Shown: in pieces, positions 19,605 through 30,023 of the stretch
Layout of the letters: each line of letters starts with the position of its first letter
Position numbering within the stretch: the stretch's first letter is position 1
NCBI RefSeq assembly: GCF_008364625.2
Contig: NZ_CP126604.1
Coordinates: 2,542,001-2,606,000 of the forward strand
Length of the DNA: 64,000 nucleotides
Direction: 5' to 3'
Source of the DNA: Enterobacter dykesii
GTDB taxonomy: Bacteria; Pseudomonadota; Gammaproteobacteria; Enterobacterales; Enterobacteriaceae
Position numbers and translations under genes: made by a program
The notes under the pieces: generated by a model
Seen by the model: the letters and a program-made list of their open reading frames with translations, nothing else
The model's database searches: none
Told to the model about the DNA's origin: nothing

Positions 19605-21401
19605 ATGTTAAAAAGATGTTTATCTCCGCTGACGCTCGTGAATCAGCTCGCTCTGATTGTTTTGCTGTCCACCGCCATCGGCGTGACCGGCATGGCGATC
19701 TCCGGCTGGCTGGTACAGGGAGTACAGGGTAATGCGCATGCCATCAACGAGGCAGGCTCGCTACGCATGCAGAGTTATCGCCTGCTGGCGTCGGTTCCCC
19801 TGACGCAGGACGATCGGCCCCTGATTGATGAAATGGAGCGCACGGTCTTCAGCCCCGAACTGGAAAACGCCGCCATCCGCGCCGGTCAGCAATCCCAGCT
19901 TAAAGCCCTTCAGGGCTACTGGCACACCCAGCTGCAGCCAGGGCTGAAACAGGCGCGCAGCACGGAAACCGTTGCGCAGGACGTGGCGGGGTTCGTCTCA
20001 CGCATCGATGCGCTGGTCTCCTCTTTCGACCAAACCACAGAATTACGCATTGACCGGGTGGTGATGGTGCACCGCGCCATGGCGCTGTTTATGGGGCTGC
20101 TGCTGATCTTCACCATCGTCTGGCTCCGCGCGCGGCTGCTGAACCCGTGGAAACAGCTGCTGGCGATGGCCCGCGCGGTGACCGCACGCGATTTTACCCA
20201 GCGCACGCACATCAGTGGGCGCAACGAGATGGCCATGCTCGGCCAGGCGCTCAACACCATGTCGGCAGAGCTCTCCGAGAGCTACTCGGTGCTGGAACAG
20301 CGCGTTCAGGAAAAAACGGCCGGGCTGGAGCAGAAAAACGAGATCCTTTCCTTCCTGTGGCAGGCCAACCGTCGTCTGCACATGCAGGTACCGCTATGCG
20401 AACGTCTCTCTCCGGTGCTGAACGGCCTGCAAAATATGACCCTGCTTCACGACCTTGAGCTGCGCGTCTACGACGTGGAAGACGAAGATAACCATCAGGA
20501 ATTTACCTGTCAGTCGGATATGTCCTGCGATGACAAAGGCTGCCATCTTTGCCCTCGCGGCCTGCCGCCGCTGACGTCCGGCGGCACCACCCTGAAGTGG
20601 CGCCTGACCGACAGCCACACCCAGTACGGTATTCTGCTGGCAACGCTGCCAGCCGGGCGTCACCTGAGCCACGACCAGCAGCAGCTGGTTGATACGCTGG
20701 TCGAACAGCTAACGGCCACGCTGGCGCTCGACAGGCATCAGGAAAAGCAGCAGCAGCTGATCGTCATGGAAGAGCGCGCGACCATCGCCCGCGAGCTTCA
20801 CGACTCGATCGCCCAGTCGCTCTCATGTATGAAAATGCAGGTGAGCTGCCTGCAGATGCAGGATGCAGAGATGCCCGAAAGTAACAAGCAGCTGCTTAGC
20901 CAGATCCGCAACGAGCTGAACACCTCCTGGATACAGCTTCGCGAGCTGCTGACTACCTTCCGTCTGCAGCTGACCGAGCCGGGCCTGCGTCCGGCGCTGG
21001 AGGCCAGCTGTCACGAATTTAGCGCCCGGCTGGGGTTCCCGGTGAAGCTGGACTACCAGCTGCCGCCGCGGTTTGTCCCCTCCCACCAGGCCATACATGT
21101 ACTGCAGATCGCCCGTGAAGCGCTGAGCAACGTGCTTAAGCATTCCGGCGCGACGGCGGTAACGGTCACCGTCAGCCAGCACAACAATCAGGTGAAGCTC
21201 ACGGTTCACGACAACGGCCGCGGCGTGCCGGAAAATGCCGAACGCACTAACCACTATGGTTTAATTATTATGCGAGACCGCGCCCAAAGCCTGCGCGGTG
21301 ATTGCCAGGTTCGCCGGAGAGAGACGGGTGGCACGGAAGTTGTGGTCACCTTTATTCCCGAGAAACCGCTTACAACTGCTCAAGGAGAAACCCATGACTA
21401 A
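19605..21401 (+). CDS. narX: Nitrate/nitrite sensor histidine kinase NarX
   Basis: NarX senses periplasmic nitrate and nitrite and phosphorylates NarL. The 598-residue product matches the E. coli length when started at MLKRCLSPL (19605). An in-frame ATG 25 codons upstream lies in the control region and is rejected. The order is TM1 (about 15-37), a periplasmic four-helix domain with the nitrate P-box [12 protein letters not shown]2 (about 150-175), HAMP, a cysteine cluster ([15 protein letters not shown]), the HisKA_3 box with the phospho-acceptor His in [10 protein letters not shown], and an ATPase domain ([16 protein letters not shown]). narL starts 8 bases before its stop. Confidence 0.97.
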   Translation: MLKRCLSPLTLVNQLALIVLLSTAIGVTGMAISGWLVQGVQGNAHAINEAGSLRMQSYRLLASVPLTQDDRPLIDEMERTVFSPELENAAIRAGQQSQLKALQGYWHTQLQPGLKQARSTETVAQDVAGFVSRIDALVSSFDQTTELRIDRVVMVHRAMALFMGLLLIFTIVWLRARLLNPWKQLLAMARAVTARDFTQRTHISGRNEMAMLGQALNTMSAELSESYSVLEQRVQEKTAGLEQKNEILSFLWQANRRLHMQVPLCERLSPVLNGLQNMTLLHDLELRVYDVEDEDNHQEFTCQSDMSCDDKGCHLCPRGLPPLTSGGTTLKWRLTDSHTQYGILLATLPAGRHLSHDQQQLVDTLVEQLTATLALDRHQEKQQQLIVMEERATIARELHDSIAQSLSCMKMQVSCLQMQDAEMPESNKQLLSQIRNELNTSWIQLRELLTTFRLQLTEPGLRPALEASCHEFSARLGFPVKLDYQLPPRFVPSHQAIHVLQIAREALSNVLKHSGATAVTVTVSQHNNQVKLTVHDNGRGVPENAERTNHYGLIIMRDRAQSLRGDCQVRRRETGGTEVVVTFIPEKPLTTAQGETHD

Positions 21402-22044
21402 TCAGGAACCGGCATCCATCCTGCTGATCGACGACCATCCGATGCTGCGTACTGGCGTGAAACAGCTGGTCAGCATGGCGCCCGATATCACCGTGGTTGG
21501 CGAAGCCAGCAACGGTGAACAGGGTATTGAGCTTGCCGAATCCCTCGATCCCGACCTGATCCTGCTCGATCTGAATATGCCCGGCATGAACGGTCTGGAA
21601 ACCCTCGACAAGCTGCGGGAAAAATCGCTTTCCGGGCGCATCGTTGTCTTTAGCGTGTCAAACCATGAAGAGGATGTGGTCACGGCGCTGAAGCGCGGCG
21701 CGGATGGTTATCTGCTCAAAGATATGGAGCCGGAAGACTTGCTTAAGGCGCTGCAGCAGGCCGCGGCAGGCGAGATGGTTCTCAGCGAAGCCTTAACGCC
21801 GGTGCTGGCCGCCAGCCTGCGCGCCAACCGCGCCACCTCTGATCGCGACGTCAGCCAGTTAACCCCGCGCGAGCGCGATATTCTTAAACTCATTGCCCAG
21901 GGGCTGCCGAACAAAATGATCGCCCGCCGCCTGGACATCACCGAAAGCACGGTCAAAGTACACGTGAAGCATATGCTGAAGAAAATGAAGCTCAAATCCC
22001 GCGTTGAAGCTGCGGTGTGGGTGCATCAGGAACGCATTTTTTAA
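21394..22044 (+). CDS. narL: Nitrate-responsive regulator NarL
   Basis: NarL is a NarL/FixJ-type response regulator controlling narG, narK and other anaerobic genes. The 216-residue product has a receiver domain with the acidic pair IDDHP, phospho-acceptor Asp in LLDLNMPG (about residue 59), and the Lys of YLLKDME. A LuxR-type helix-turn-helix follows ([25 protein letters not shown]). The start MTNQEPASI lies 10 bases after AAGGAG and overlaps the narX stop, giving coupled synthesis. It is convergent with ychO, three bases away. Confidence 0.98.
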   Translation: MTNQEPASILLIDDHPMLRTGVKQLVSMAPDITVVGEASNGEQGIELAESLDPDLILLDLNMPGMNGLETLDKLREKSLSGRIVVFSVSNHEEDVVTALKRGADGYLLKDMEPEDLLKALQQAAAGEMVLSEALTPVLAASLRANRATSDRDVSQLTPRERDILKLIAQGLPNKMIARRLDITESTVKVHVKHMLKKMKLKSRVEAAVWVHQERIF

Positions 22045-22047
22045 GGA

Positions 22048-23454
22048 TTACTCCTCCGGCAGAAGCTTCCAGCGCGGGTCGTTGTCCGGTAACGCGACCA
22101 GCGGCTGCACGACGGTCAGCACGATCTCATTGGACGAGACGCGTTGGCCCTTCTCATCTTCCACCACCGCCGACAAGTGCCAGCGGTTTGTCGCCCCTTC
22201 ACTGTCATCCCAGGCAGGCATAATCACGCTCCAGCCGTGACTGCTGTTGCTTTTGGGCGGCGACGTCAGGCTCAGCGCCTGCGTATCCCCCTGCCAGTGG
22301 ATCTGACGAATGCCGTGCGTGCTGCGAACCTGAAGCTTCAGCATAACGGTCTCGCCCCCTTTCAGATCCCACGGCGGCGTCGCCAGCCAGACGGACAGCG
22401 TTTTACGCTGGCGGAACTCCATCACCGGCAGGCTATTGCGCTCCGGCGAGTCGTAGCGGCTTCCGCGCAGGGAGCGCGTGGCGGCGACTTCACCGGCGGA
22501 AAGCTGCTTCACCAGCGGCACGCCAAAACGATAGTTGAGCTTCAGCCCGAGGTTATTCTGGCTCGCGCCACTTTCGCCCTGCTTGTGCGCGGCGGTCAGT
22601 GTGACCAGCGGTACGGGGGTATAGTTAAGCCCCAGATTCACCGCCACCGGATTGTGATAGCCGGTTCCGCTGTTGAAGAGATCGACGTTATCGCCGAAGT
22701 ATTGCTCGAAGCTCACGCTGGTATTCAGATGATGGAACCACGGCAGCCAGGCTTTCGCGGTGACGTCATAGCCGCGCGCCATCCGCTGCTCCTGGACGTC
22801 AGAGCGGTCGCGCCAGCCGGCAAAGGGCTGATAATAGTTTGCTGACAGGCGCAGATTTTCCCCCCACGCTTCTGCACCCAGCCCGGCACGCTGCAGGTTT
22901 TCGTCCAGCAGGTTATCGTAAAAGGTGTTGTAACCCAGCAGCCATTTCCCGGCGATCCAGCGCTGACCGATTCCAGCGTTACTCACCAGACCATCCGTCT
23001 GCTGGGTCAGGCCAAGCTGGCTCCAGCTCAGATAACGGTTGTTATCGTTCCAGGGGATAAACCAGCTCCCGCTGCTGCCGTTAAATTTGCCATCGTTATC
23101 CACCAGTAGGTTCACGCTGGCGTTCCCCCAGGGCGAAAGCCAGGACTCAATCTGCTGGTTCACTTCGCCGCTCACCGCGTCGCGCACCTGGCCAAACGCA
23201 AACTGACGCGCCTGCTCGCCCGTTGTCAGGCCGTTGTCGGTCATGCTGGCCTCACCGAAGGCTTTCGCCATTTCGGCCAGGTGTTTTTCCCCCTCGCCCG
23301 TTGGCGCCGCCATGCCGAGGTCGGGTAAACTATCCCCATTATTATCAAAGGGATTTTGCGCCTGCTGCATAAAGGAATTCGGCGCACCGTGAACGGCTCC
23401 GACCGTAACAAGGGAGAGTAATAACAGCAAACGAATGCGGGACGATACAGCCAT
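22048..23454 (-). CDS. ychO: Invasin-like outer membrane protein YchO
   Basis: YchO (YchP) belongs to the inverse autotransporter/intimin-invasin family. The 468-residue product has an N-terminal signal peptide (RIRLLLLLSLVTVGAVHG), an inverse-autotransporter beta-barrel domain (about 100-320, with GYNTFYDNLL and GLNYTPVPLVT), and one C-terminal Ig-like/Big domain (about 335-455). Unlike true invasins it has no long passenger. ATG at 23454 follows a TTG codon; no strong ribosome site is visible for either, so the exact start is uncertain. It lies 47 bases downstream of nasA on the same strand and could be read from the nas operon. Confidence 0.9.
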   Translation of the reverse strand: MAVSSRIRLLLLLSLVTVGAVHGAPNSFMQQAQNPFDNNGDSLPDLGMAAPTGEGEKHLAEMAKAFGEASMTDNGLTTGEQARQFAFGQVRDAVSGEVNQQIESWLSPWGNASVNLLVDNDGKFNGSSGSWFIPWNDNNRYLSWSQLGLTQQTDGLVSNAGIGQRWIAGKWLLGYNTFYDNLLDENLQRAGLGAEAWGENLRLSANYYQPFAGWRDRSDVQEQRMARGYDVTAKAWLPWFHHLNTSVSFEQYFGDNVDLFNSGTGYHNPVAVNLGLNYTPVPLVTLTAAHKQGESGASQNNLGLKLNYRFGVPLVKQLSAGEVAATRSLRGSRYDSPERNSLPVMEFRQRKTLSVWLATPPWDLKGGETVMLKLQVRSTHGIRQIHWQGDTQALSLTSPPKSNSSHGWSVIMPAWDDSEGATNRWHLSAVVEDEKGQRVSSNEIVLTVVQPLVALPDNDPRWKLLPEE

Positions 23455-23501
23455 CAACGTCGTAAATAAGAACCTGTGTTTATGAATAAACTCCTATTAT
23501 G

Positions 23502-26027
23502 TTAACGCGATAAGCCTTGAAATGCAGTTCTGGCGGACATTTCAGGATTATCCTGAAACAGCCCTTTCAGCTCCGGCACGCAGGAGCCACAGTTCGTACC
23601 ACAGCGCAGCGTCGCCCCCAGCGCGGTGACGGAATCACATCCGCCGACGATCGCCTCCCTTATCGTATTCTCTCCGACGCTGAAACAGCTGCAGATGATG
23701 CGTCCCGGATCAGCCGCCTTCCCGACGCTCTGTCCGTTCAACAAGGCGTGGCGTTCTGCGAGAAGCACGGGTGGGGAATGAAAAGCGGCTTCAATCACCG
23801 CATGCGCCAGCGCCCTTAACGCGGTGCCCTCCCAGAAGCCCAGCATCAGCCGGCCTTCATGCCAGGCCAGCACGCTGCTGCGTTCACCGGTTTGCGCAAC
23901 CTGCAGCTGCCAGCCCTGAGCGCTGGCGTATTCCATTACCCACGACAGCAGCGGTTGATCGCCCGCCACCGTCAGGCGTGAGGCTTTACGCCACCAGTAA
24001 GCCGAAGAGGGCATTTCCGGCCATTCCCGGGCATAGAGTTCCCCCTGCCAGGCGGGCTGCCAGGGCAGGATCCTGACGGCGGTTTGTTTACTCTCCGGCT
24101 GGCCCGAAACCGGATCGCAGCGCCCTTCCACCAGCGCATTCACCTTTCCCTGGCGGGCAAACCCGGCGTTCCAGTGCATCGGGGCAAACGCCTCGCCTTC
24201 CCGTATCCCGTCGCTGATGCGCACTCTTGCCACCATCACGCCGCGCGGCGAGCTGATGCGCGCCAGCTGGCCGTCGCACAGGGAAAAGCGAACGGCGTCT
24301 GCGGGGCAAATCTCAACAAACGGTTCGGCGATATGCTGCATCAGCCTCGCCACGTATCCCGTTCGGGTCATGGTATGCCACTGATCGCGGATGCGCCCCG
24401 AGTTGAGAATCAGCGGGTATAACGCGCTGACCGTCGCGCCGTGCGACAGAGGGTTAACGGGAACGATGTTTCGGCACGGGAAATCCCCCGTCGGCCACTG
24501 CCAGGGCTCAAGCTGATCCCACTCCTCACGGGTTAGCGCAGCCAGTTCATGAAGATTCAATGCCCGCGCGCCGTCATTTTCAAAGGCCGTCAGCGCCGCA
24601 TGTTCGCAAAAAATCTCGTGCGGATGTTGCCAGGTAAAGGCCTCGCCGTAGCCCAGCCGTTTCGCCATCTGGGCGACGATCCACCAGTCCGGCTTCGCCT
24701 CGCCCGGCGCGGGCAGAAACGCGCGCTGGCGCGAAATGCGCCGCTCGGAATTGGTCACCGTGCCGTCCTTCTCTCCCCAGCCCAGCGCCGGAAAACGGAT
24801 ATGGGCGAATCGGCTGGTGTCGGTATCCTTCATCACCTCAGAGATCATCACCAGCGGGCAGCTCGCCAGCGCCTGACACACCGCGTGGCTGTCCGGAAGC
24901 GACACGGCGGGGTTAGTGCCCATGATCCACACCGCCTTCACCTCGCCGCGGGGAATGGCGTCAAACAGCTCCACCGCCATCAGGCCCGGCGTCTGCGCCA
25001 GCCGTTCCGTTCCCCAGAAACGCGCCACCCGCGAGAGGTCGTCCGGCTCAAAGTTCATGTGCGCCGCCAGCTGGTTCGCCAGCCCGCCCACTTCCCGTCC
25101 GCCCATCGCGTTTGGCTGTCCGGTCAGCGAAAACGGGCCGCAGCCCGGACGGTTGAACTTCCCGCTGGCAAGATGAACGTTAATGATGGCGTTACACTTG
25201 TCGCTGCCGCTGGCGGACTGGTTGATCCCCATCGTGTAGAGCGTAATCGCGCGATGCGCGGTGACAAACCAGTCGTAAAAGGTAGCAATCTCCTCTGACG
25301 GAAGGTCGCAAAACGCCGCCACGCGGGCAATCGGCCACTCCTCATCACCCTGGATCAGATTGAGTAACCCGACAAACAGCCCGGCGTCGCTGCCGGGGGC
25401 GAGCGCCAGATGCAGATCGGCTATATCGCAGGTGGCGGTGCGGCGCGGGTCAATCACCACCACCTTCATCTGCGGATTGCTGTGCTTTGCCTGCACCAGC
25501 CGCTGATACAGCACCGGATGCGTCCAGGCCGCGTTCGAGCCAGCCAGCACCACCAGATCGCTGTTTTCCATATCCTCGTAGCCGCACGGCACCACGTCTT
25601 CACCAAAGGCGCGCTTGTAGCCCACCACCGCCGAGGACATGCAGAGCCGGGAGTTGGTATCGATGTTTGCCGCACCGATAAACCCTTTCATCAGCTTGTT
25701 GGCGGCATAGTAATCTTCGGTTAACAGCTGGCCGGAGGCGTAAAACGCCACCGCCTGCGGCCCCCATTTATCGATAATCTCCCGCAGGCGCTCCCCTGCC
25801 GCGTTCAGCGCCTGCGCCCAGTCCACCTCAAGGCCGTCAACGACCGGGCGCAAAAGCCGCCCCTGTAACCCCGTCGTTTCCCCCAGGGCCGATCCTTTCA
25901 CGCACAGGCGGCCCAGGTTCGCAGGATGGGTTTCATCTCCCCGAACGCTGACCGCTTCACCTTCCACGCGGGCGACCACGCCGCAGCCCACCCCGCAATA
26001 GGGGCACGTTGTCCGGGTTTCCGTCAT
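23502..26027 (-). CDS. nasA: Assimilatory nitrate reductase catalytic subunit NasA
   Basis: NasA reduces nitrate to nitrite in the cytoplasm for nitrogen assimilation. The 841-residue protein has an N-terminal [4Fe-4S] motif (CPYCGVGC...C, residues 8-43), the bis-MGD molybdopterin oxidoreductase core (MSSAVVGYKRAFG, GINQSASGSDKCNAI, GQPNAMGGREVGG), a molydopterin-binding domain (about 540-680), and a C-terminal BFD-like [2Fe-2S] domain with ICSCFSV and RCGTNCGSC. The extra BFD domain is typical of the Klebsiella-type NasA, which takes electrons from NasC. Its ATG overlaps the upstream nasB stop as ATGA. It is the last nas gene. Confidence 0.96.
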   Translation of the reverse strand: MTETRTTCPYCGVGCGVVARVEGEAVSVRGDETHPANLGRLCVKGSALGETTGLQGRLLRPVVDGLEVDWAQALNAAGERLREIIDKWGPQAVAFYASGQLLTEDYYAANKLMKGFIGAANIDTNSRLCMSSAVVGYKRAFGEDVVPCGYEDMENSDLVVLAGSNAAWTHPVLYQRLVQAKHSNPQMKVVVIDPRRTATCDIADLHLALAPGSDAGLFVGLLNLIQGDEEWPIARVAAFCDLPSEEIATFYDWFVTAHRAITLYTMGINQSASGSDKCNAIINVHLASGKFNRPGCGPFSLTGQPNAMGGREVGGLANQLAAHMNFEPDDLSRVARFWGTERLAQTPGLMAVELFDAIPRGEVKAVWIMGTNPAVSLPDSHAVCQALASCPLVMISEVMKDTDTSRFAHIRFPALGWGEKDGTVTNSERRISRQRAFLPAPGEAKPDWWIVAQMAKRLGYGEAFTWQHPHEIFCEHAALTAFENDGARALNLHELAALTREEWDQLEPWQWPTGDFPCRNIVPVNPLSHGATVSALYPLILNSGRIRDQWHTMTRTGYVARLMQHIAEPFVEICPADAVRFSLCDGQLARISSPRGVMVARVRISDGIREGEAFAPMHWNAGFARQGKVNALVEGRCDPVSGQPESKQTAVRILPWQPAWQGELYAREWPEMPSSAYWWRKASRLTVAGDQPLLSWVMEYASAQGWQLQVAQTGERSSVLAWHEGRLMLGFWEGTALRALAHAVIEAAFHSPPVLLAERHALLNGQSVGKAADPGRIICSCFSVGENTIREAIVGGCDSVTALGATLRCGTNCGSCVPELKGLFQDNPEMSARTAFQGLSR

Positions 26028-29000
26028 GAGGCCTCCGCACGCATCATCAGGGCATCATTTCCAACCCACACTTTGCCATTTTCAATTTTCACTGGCCAGG
26101 CGCGCACCGCGGGTTCGCCGTTCTCTACCTGACAGCCGTCGCGCAGGCGAATGCGCTGCTTGTAGAGCGGTGAAATCACCACCGGCTCGCCCGCCGCATC
26201 GCCAAGAATGCCGCGTGAAAGCACGTTCGCATCGCCGCCCGGCTCCCGATCGTCGAGGGCGTAAACGGTTTTGCCAAAGCGGAAGAGCGCAATCGGCTTA
26301 CGTCCAAGCCGCGCGCCGATGCCCGCCTGCTCGGGGATATCGTCGATGCCGCAAATTTCCTGCCAGCGCTTGCTTTCATCCGGCGCGGTGTCGTTCACCG
26401 TCGTGCGGAACAGCGCCAGGCGGTTGGGATCGCTGAGCGTGGTCTGCCATTCGCACTGGTAGGTTTCCACCACCCGGGCCATCTCCTGCTCCAGCTCGTG
26501 GGCGATGCCGAGGCTGTCGTTGAGGATCACCTCCCGCAGATAGTCGAGACCGCCTTCCAGGTTGTCCATCCAGGTGCTGGTGCGCTGCAGGCGATCCGCC
26601 GTGCGGATGTAAAACATCAGGAAACGGTCGACGGTGCGGATCAGCGTTTCGTCGTCCAGATCGCTGGCGAAGAGATCCGCGTGGCGCGGCTTCATCCCGC
26701 CGTTGCCGCACAGGTAGAGATTCCAGCCCTTATCGGTGGCGATGACCCCCACGTCTTTACTCTGCGCCTCGGCGCACTCGCGGGTGCAGCCTGAGACCGC
26801 CATTTTGATTTTGTGCGGCGCGCGCAGGCCCTTGTAGCGGTGCTCCAGCCGGACCGCGAGGCCGGTGGAGTCCTGCACGCCGTAGCGGCACCAGGTCGAC
26901 CCGACGCAGGATTTCACCGTGCGCAGGGATTTCCCGTAGGCGTGTCCGGTTTCAAAACCGGCCTCCACCAGCGCCTGCCAGATTTCTGGCAGCTGTTCGA
27001 GGGTGGCGCCAAACAGGTCGATACGCTGTCCGCCGGTGATTTTGCTGTACAGGCTGTAGCGTTTCGCAATCTGCCCGATGGCAATCAGCCCGTCGGCCGT
27101 CACTTCCCCTGCGGGCATGCGAGGCACGATGGAGTATGTGCCGTCCTTCTGGATGTTGGCGAAGTAGCGGTCGTTGGTGTCCTGCAGCGGCAGGTGCGCC
27201 GGTTTCAGCAGATACTCGTTCCAGCAGGAGGCGAGTACCGACCCCACCAGAGGCTTGCAGATCTCGCATCCGTGCCCCTGTCCGTAGCGGCTAATCAACT
27301 GGTCGAAAGTGCGGATATGGTTGACCCGCACGAGGTGGTATATCTCCTGGCGCGAGTACGGGAAGTGCTCGCAAATGTCCTTTTTCACCTCCACGCCCTG
27401 CTCCGCAAGCTGGAACTCCATCACCTGCTTCACCAGCGCGCTACATCCCCCGCAGCCGGTCGCCGCTTTGGTGCACTGCTTAACGGCGCCGATATCCGCC
27501 GCGCCCGCGCTCACCGCCCGGCAGATGTCGCCCTTACTGACGTTATGACACGAACAGATCTGCGCGCTTTCCGGCAGCGCCGCCACGCCCAGCGCTTTTG
27601 GCGCGCTGCCTGACGACGCGGGTAAAATGAGCGTTTCCGGCTCTTTCGGTAGGGCTATCCCGTTGAGCATCATCTGCACCAGCGTGGCGTACTCGCTGGC
27701 ATCGCCCACCAGCACGCCGCCGAGCAGCGTTTTACCGTCGTGGCTGACCACGATTTTCTTGTAGACTTGCTGCGGGCCGTGCGTCCACTGGTAGCTCAGC
27801 GCCCCCGGGGTGCGCCCGTGCGCGTCGCCGAACGAGGCCACGTCCACGCCGAGCAGCTTGAGCTTAGTGCTCATATCCGCGCCGGTGAAGGTTTTATCCT
27901 CACCCGCCAGCGCGGCGGCGGCCACCCGCGCCATCTGATAGCCGGGCGCGACCAGTCCGAAGATTTTCCCCTCCCACAGGGCGCATTCGCCGATGGCCAG
28001 CACGTCCGGATCGGAGGTCTGGCAGCCGTCGTCAATGCAGATCCCGCCGCGTTCGCCGATAGCCAGCCCGCTGCTGCGCGCCAGCGCGTCCTGCGGACGA
28101 ATGCCCGCCGAAAAGACCACCATGTCCGTTTCCAGCTGTTCGCCATCGGCAAAGCGCAGTACCAGCCCGCCGTCCGCGGTGGCGATCTCCGTCGTGGCTT
28201 TACTGGTGTGAACGCCGACGCCCAGCGCCTCGATTTTCTTGCGCAGCATCGCCGCGCCGTCGCTGTCGAGCTGGACCGCCATCAGGTTGGGCGCAAACTC
28301 CACCACGTGGGTTTCCAGCCCGAGCTGCTTCAGGGCATTCGCCGCCTCCAGTCCGAGCAGGCCGCCGCCTATCACCACGCCGCGGCGCGAGCCCGCCGCA
28401 TGTGCAGCAATGCTGTCCAGGTCGTCAAGGGTGCGGTAGACAAAACAGCCCGGCAAGTCGTTGCCCGGCACGGGTGGAACGAACGGGTATGAGCCGGTCG
28501 CCAGCACCAGCTTGTCCCAGTGGGTCTCATGCCCGCTGGCGGTGCGCACCACGCGCGCGTCGCGATCGATAGCGACGATCTGCTGCGACAGGCGCAGCTC
28601 AATGCCGCTGTCGGCAAAGAAATCCCCCTCCACCAGCGAGAGCGACGCCGCGCTGCGGCCGCCAAAATATTCCGACAAATGCACGCGGTCGTAGGCGGCA
28701 TAGCGCTCCTCGCCAAAGACGACGATCTGATACTGCTGATGCAGATTGCGCTTAACGCAGTCTTCGAGGAAATGATGGCCGACCATACCGTGCCCAACCA
28801 CCACCAGAGTAGGTTTTGTCATAGCATTCTGTCCTGCAACCTGCGGTTGCGTAGTGAAACGATCGAACAGCCAGTCCGCGTGGGCGGGCGCAGCCGTTGC
28901 CAGTAAATCGGTAAACGTTGCCGCGCTGCGGCAGTCGCCCATCAGCAGCGCGCCAGCCAGCGCCCCCTGATGGATCAATAAACGACGATAGTGACGGGTC

Positions 29001-30010
29001 AGCGGATCCCATGCGCTCCAGACCACGTCGCCCTCCTGCTCCGCCGCGCGACCGAGGCTGAACAGCTCCACGCCCGTCACCTTGAGGCGCATCCCGCTGT
29101 CGGTCAGGGTAAACGGCGCGGTAGCGTCCCCGGCCAGCCGCGCGGCGAGGATTTCCGCCTGCGCCAGGCAGGGGGCGACCAGGCCAAACGTCTGCCCGTC
29201 AATTTCGCAGCACTCGCCGATGGCGTAGACGTTCGGTTCGGAGGTTTGCATCTGGTGATCCACCACGATGCCGCGCGCGCAGCGAATGCCGCTGGCCTGC
29301 GCCAGCGCGACGCTGGGCTGCACGCCGGTCGCCAGCACCACGCGCAAGGCGGCGACGCGGCGTCCGTTGAGCAGCGTCACGCTATTTCCGCCCACCGCTG
29401 CGATGCCTGAGGCGAACTCACAGCGCACGCCCCGCGCCGCCAGCGCCTCTTCCAGCAGCATTCCCGCCTGCCGATCCAACTGCTGCTCCATCAGCCACGG
29501 GCCGCGATGAACAAGCGTGACGTTGTCACCTGATCGCGCCAGCGCCGCCGCCGTCTCAACCCCGAGCACGCCGCCGCCCAGCACCACCGCCGGACCGGCG
29601 ATCGCCCGAATGGCCCGCGTATCCTCCAGGGTGCGGAACGTGAACACATGCGGCGCATCGCAGCCGGGGATTGGCGGAATAAAGGGCGTTGATCCGGTGG
29701 CAAACACCAGCGCATCCCAGCCCAGCGTGCGGGCGGTGGTTTGCACTTCCCGCGCGTCCACGTTCACGGCGATCGCCTTTTCGCCCCGCAGCACCGTCAC
29801 GCCGCGTTCCTGGTACCAGTCGTCATCCTGAAGGGAGATGTCTGCAGCCTGCTTTTCACCGCCCAGCACCGGCGAAAGCTGGATACGGTTATAGGCATGC
29901 TCCGGCTCGTCACCGATGACGGTGATTGCGAAACAACCGGCAGCACGCGCGGTGAGCGAGGCAATAAGCCGCGTGGCCGCCATGCCATTTCCGATAATGA
30001 CCAGTCGCAT
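26024..30010 (-). CDS. nasB: Fused NasC-NasB: NADH-linked electron transfer protein plus siroheme nitrite reductase with NirD-like end
   Basis: A 1328-residue multidomain enzyme that reduces nitrite to ammonium with NADH and probably also feeds electrons to NasA. Residues about 1-395 are a NasC-like FAD/NAD(P) oxidoreductase (VVIIGNGMA-type start, ATGSTPFIP, VVLGGGVLGVE). From Met397 a second, NirB-type protein begins (VVVGHGMVGHHF) with its own FAD/NAD domains, a BFD [2Fe-2S] segment (CSCHNV...CGGC), and a siroheme/[4Fe-4S] domain with CVGSTWC and CTREC. The last 110 residues are NirD-like but lack Rieske Cys-His pairs. I start it at MRLVIIGNG (30010) after GAGGGGG, 13 bases from the nasD stop. 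In Klebsiella oxytoca nasC and nasB are separate genes as I recall. Confidence 0.92.
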   Translation of the reverse strand: MRLVIIGNGMAATRLIASLTARAAGCFAITVIGDEPEHAYNRIQLSPVLGGEKQAADISLQDDDWYQERGVTVLRGEKAIAVNVDAREVQTTARTLGWDALVFATGSTPFIPPIPGCDAPHVFTFRTLEDTRAIRAIAGPAVVLGGGVLGVETAAALARSGDNVTLVHRGPWLMEQQLDRQAGMLLEEALAARGVRCEFASGIAAVGGNSVTLLNGRRVAALRVVLATGVQPSVALAQASGIRCARGIVVDHQMQTSEPNVYAIGECCEIDGQTFGLVAPCLAQAEILAARLAGDATAPFTLTDSGMRLKVTGVELFSLGRAAEQEGDVVWSAWDPLTRHYRRLLIHQGALAGALLMGDCRSAATFTDLLATAAPAHADWLFDRFTTQPQVAGQNAMTKPTLVVVGHGMVGHHFLEDCVKRNLHQQYQIVVFGEERYAAYDRVHLSEYFGGRSAASLSLVEGDFFADSGIELRLSQQIVAIDRDARVVRTASGHETHWDKLVLATGSYPFVPPVPGNDLPGCFVYRTLDDLDSIAAHAAGSRRGVVIGGGLLGLEAANALKQLGLETHVVEFAPNLMAVQLDSDGAAMLRKKIEALGVGVHTSKATTEIATADGGLVLRFADGEQLETDMVVFSAGIRPQDALARSSGLAIGERGGICIDDGCQTSDPDVLAIGECALWEGKIFGLVAPGYQMARVAAAALAGEDKTFTGADMSTKLKLLGVDVASFGDAHGRTPGALSYQWTHGPQQVYKKIVVSHDGKTLLGGVLVGDASEYATLVQMMLNGIALPKEPETLILPASSGSAPKALGVAALPESAQICSCHNVSKGDICRAVSAGAADIGAVKQCTKAATGCGGCSALVKQVMEFQLAEQGVEVKKDICEHFPYSRQEIYHLVRVNHIRTFDQLISRYGQGHGCEICKPLVGSVLASCWNEYLLKPAHLPLQDTNDRYFANIQKDGTYSIVPRMPAGEVTADGLIAIGQIAKRYSLYSKITGGQRIDLFGATLEQLPEIWQALVEAGFETGHAYGKSLRTVKSCVGSTWCRYGVQDSTGLAVRLEHRYKGLRAPHKIKMAVSGCTRECAEAQSKDVGVIATDKGWNLYLCGNGGMKPRHADLFASDLDDETLIRTVDRFLMFYIRTADRLQRTSTWMDNLEGGLDYLREVILNDSLGIAHELEQEMARVVETYQCEWQTTLSDPNRLALFRTTVNDTAPDESKRWQEICGIDDIPEQAGIGARLGRKPIALFRFGKTVYALDDREPGGDANVLSRGILGDAAGEPVVISPLYKQRIRLRDGCQVENGEPAVRAWPVKIENGKVWVGNDALMMRAEAS

Positions 30011-30023
30011 CAAAGCCCCCTCA

